Assembly: GCA_016795375.1 (NCBI GenBank)
Contig: JAEUHJ010000063.1
Span: 1 to 34,589, forward strand
DNA: 34,589 nucleotides
Reading direction: 5' to 3'
DNA from: Verrucomicrobiaceae bacterium
GTDB lineage: Bacteria; Verrucomicrobiota; Verrucomicrobiia; Verrucomicrobiales; Verrucomicrobiaceae
Of this stretch, positions 33,035 to 34,589 are shown piece after piece. The notes beneath the pieces are model-generated. The model was not told the origin of the DNA and did not search any database. It worked only from the letters and a program-made list of their open reading frames with translations. The translations under genes were made by a program, and so were the position numbers. How positions within the stretch are numbered: the first letter of the stretch is position 1; every line of letters starts with the position of its first letter.

Positions 33035-34324
33035 ATGTCCACCTTCCGCACCGTCAAAGGCTTCCGCGACTTCTTCCCTGAGGAATGCGCGACGCGCAAT
33101 TACATCGCCGACACCTGGCGCGTCGTCGCGCGTCGTTACGGCTTCGTCGAGTATGAGGCGCCCGTCGTCGAGAGCACCGACCTGTTTCGCAAAAAAAGCG
33201 GCAACGAAATCACCGCGCAGCTCTTCTGCTTCCGCGACAAGGCCGACCGTGAGATCACGCTGCGCCCGGAGGTGACGCCGTCGCTCGCCCGCATGGCCAC
33301 CGCACGTCAGCGCGACTTCAAAAAGCCGATCAAGTGGTTCCAAATCGGCCCCTGCTTCCGCTACGAGGAGCCGCAGGAGGGCCGCGGCCGCGAGTTCATC
33401 CAGTTCAATGCCGACATCCTCGGCGACAGCGGCCCCGCCACCGCCGCGGAGCTCATCTCGCTGGCCATCGACACCATGCGCGAGTTTGGCGTCAGCGCCG
33501 ACGACTTCATCATCCGCCTCAGCAACCGCGAGATCTGGAACGGCTTCCTCGCCGAGAAAAACATCGCCGCCGAGCACGCCACCACCTACCTCAGCATCAT
33601 CGACAAGATCGAGCGTGCGAAGCCGGACGAGACCGAGAAAAAACTCGGCGAGATCGGCCTCACCACCGCCGAGGTCCGCGCCTTCATGGCCTCCACGGAT
33701 GAAAATCACTCCGCCTTCGCCGAATTGAAGGCCAACCTCAGCGCCCGCGGCCTCTGGCAGCACATCAAGATCGACGCCACCATCGTGCGCGGTCTCGCCT
33801 ACTACACCGGCGTCGTCTTTGAAGTCTTCGACCTCAAGCACGGCCTCCGCGCCCTCGCTGGCGGCGGCACCTACGACAAGCTGTGCGCCCTCATCAGCGA
33901 TGGAAACGTCGATATGCCAGCCGCAGGCTTCGCCATGGGCGATGTCGTGCTCGGCATCCTACTCAAGCGCACGCCCGGAGCGCAAATGAAGCTCACCAGC
34001 GCCCTCCTCGCCGCCAGCAGCATCGACGCCTTCGTCGTCATCGCCGATGAAGCCCAGCGCCCGCACGCCCTCGCCGCCATCCAGCAGCTCCGCGCCGCTG
34101 GTGTGCGCATCGACTACCCCTTCGCCGCGCAAAAAGTCGGCAAGCAATTCCAAGCCGCCGAAGACCGCAAAGCCCGCTTCGCCCTCGTCTTCGGAGCCGA
34201 GTATCCCGAGATCATCGTGAAGAATCTCGTCGCTCGTTCGCAATCCTCCGTGCAGGTCGAGAATCTGGTCGAAAAGGTCCGGGCATTGCTGCAGACTCCG
34301 CCGGTCGGGCCGCTGATCGCCTGA
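33035..34324 (+). CDS. hisS: Histidine-tRNA ligase
   Basis: This 429-residue class II aminoacyl-tRNA synthetase charges tRNA-His. KGFRDFFPEE is the usual start. Motif 1 lies around TLRPEVTPSLARM, and motif 2 is GPCFRYEEPQEGRGREFIQF, where the arginine contacts ATP and His. The histidine-specific loop is RGLAYYTGVVFEVFD, motif 3 is AAGFAMGDVVLGIL, and the anticodon-binding domain occupies about 325-420. The length is normal. The ATG at 33035 gives the standard N-terminus; no Shine-Dalgarno sequence is visible. It is followed after 21 bases by a partial membrane-protein gene. Confidence 0.95.
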   Translation: MSTFRTVKGFRDFFPEECATRNYIADTWRVVARRYGFVEYEAPVVESTDLFRKKSGNEITAQLFCFRDKADREITLRPEVTPSLARMATARQRDFKKPIKWFQIGPCFRYEEPQEGRGREFIQFNADILGDSGPATAAELISLAIDTMREFGVSADDFIIRLSNREIWNGFLAEKNIAAEHATTYLSIIDKIERAKPDETEKKLGEIGLTTAEVRAFMASTDENHSAFAELKANLSARGLWQHIKIDATIVRGLAYYTGVVFEVFDLKHGLRALAGGGTYDKLCALISDGNVDMPAAGFAMGDVVLGILLKRTPGAQMKLTSALLAASSIDAFVVIADEAQRPHALAAIQQLRAAGVRIDYPFAAQKVGKQFQAAEDRKARFALVFGAEYPEIIVKNLVARSQSSVQVENLVEKVRALLQTPPVGPLIA

Positions 34325-34345
34325 TCATGCTTTCATTCCATTTTT

Positions 34346-34589
34346 ATGAACACTCTCAAGAAGCATTGGCACTGGCTGCTGCTGATTTTTATACCCCTGT
34401 GGTTGATCGGAGTGATGGCTGAACTGCAGGATGCCCGTCTTTTGGAAAATGAAAGCGTCACCGTGGAGGGAAAAATCGCCTCCGCCAAATGGCATGCCAG
34501 TCGGGGCACCAGGACGCTGGCCTGCAATGTCGCATGGAGCTATCAGAGGCGCGAATACAGCCAGGAGTTCAGGTTGCCGAGCACTTTGG
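34346..34589 (+). CDS. Membrane-anchored protein, truncated by the window end
   Basis: From the ATG at 34346 the frame stays open to the last base (81 codons). It starts MNTLKKHWHWLLLIFIPLWL, giving one transmembrane helix, then VTVEGKIASAKWHASRG and NVAWSYQRREYSQEFRLPS. The pattern (helix, then a short beta-rich domain with G-x-I and Y-x-Y-x-Y-like features) resembles DUF3592-type proteins, but the C-terminus is missing, so this is only suggestive. Confidence 0.6.
   Translation, partial: MNTLKKHWHWLLLIFIPLWLIGVMAELQDARLLENESVTVEGKIASAKWHASRGTRTLACNVAWSYQRREYSQEFRLPSTL

Overview
The window is a GC-rich bacterial chromosome segment, most likely from a rod-shaped member of the Verrucomicrobiota (Prosthecobacter/Verrucomicrobium-like). 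This is inferred from gene content. It has a DUF1501 protein with a DUF1549/DUF1553 cytochrome-type protein, a Tat-exported Gfo/Idh/MocA oxidoreductase and a secreted sulfatase, all typical of the Planctomycetes-Verrucomicrobia group, next to a complete mreB-mreC-mreD-mrdA rod-shape operon, which planctomycetes generally lack. Most start codons I inspected have no obvious Shine-Dalgarno sequence. I saw no rRNA or tRNA gene.

Layout. (1) 22-1032: a CRISPR array of 14 repeats and 13 spacers; no cas gene lies to its right, so any cas operon would be off the left edge. (2) 1033-1604: an intergenic stretch with a terminator-like hairpin and a MITE-like element with long inverted arms. (3) 1605-3970: threonine dehydrogenase (tdh) and a Tat-signal oxidoreductase. 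(4) 4041-7922, minus strand: an envelope operon with a YdbH-like AsmA-type protein, a lipoprotein that appears to fuse YnbE and YdbL, and a small DUF4359-like protein. (5) 7971-10838: a type II NADH dehydrogenase and, divergently, a sulfatase. (6) 10890-13038: an accessory patch with a toxin-antitoxin pair whose toxin has an in-frame stop, a tyrosine-recombinase remnant, an orphan four-helix membrane protein of lower GC, and several palindromic repeats with compensatory base changes. (7) 13039-16935, minus strand: xylose isomerase, an MHS-family MFS transporter and an M20 peptidase. (8) 17069-20916: a di-haem cytochrome c facing the DUF1501 and DUF1549/DUF1553 pair. (9) 21171-22659, minus strand: GNAT acetyltransferase, zinc-ribbon NUDIX hydrolase and a small membrane protein, divergent from an FHA-adenylate cyclase fusion at 22741. 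(10) 23654-30589, minus strand: a Dabb lipoprotein, then the cell-shape operon mreB-mreC-mreD-mrdA-rng. (11) 30783-34589: recF, a membrane-anchored SRPBCC-like protein, hisS and the start of a membrane protein cut by the window edge.

The clearest functional units are the cell-elongation operon (mreB to rng) and the YdbH/YnbE-YdbL operon, predicted to bridge inner and outer membranes for lipid transport. The most unusual sequence features are the YnbE-YdbL fusion, the nonsense-interrupted toxin, and the dispersed palindromic repeat families, several of which show covariation between copies.
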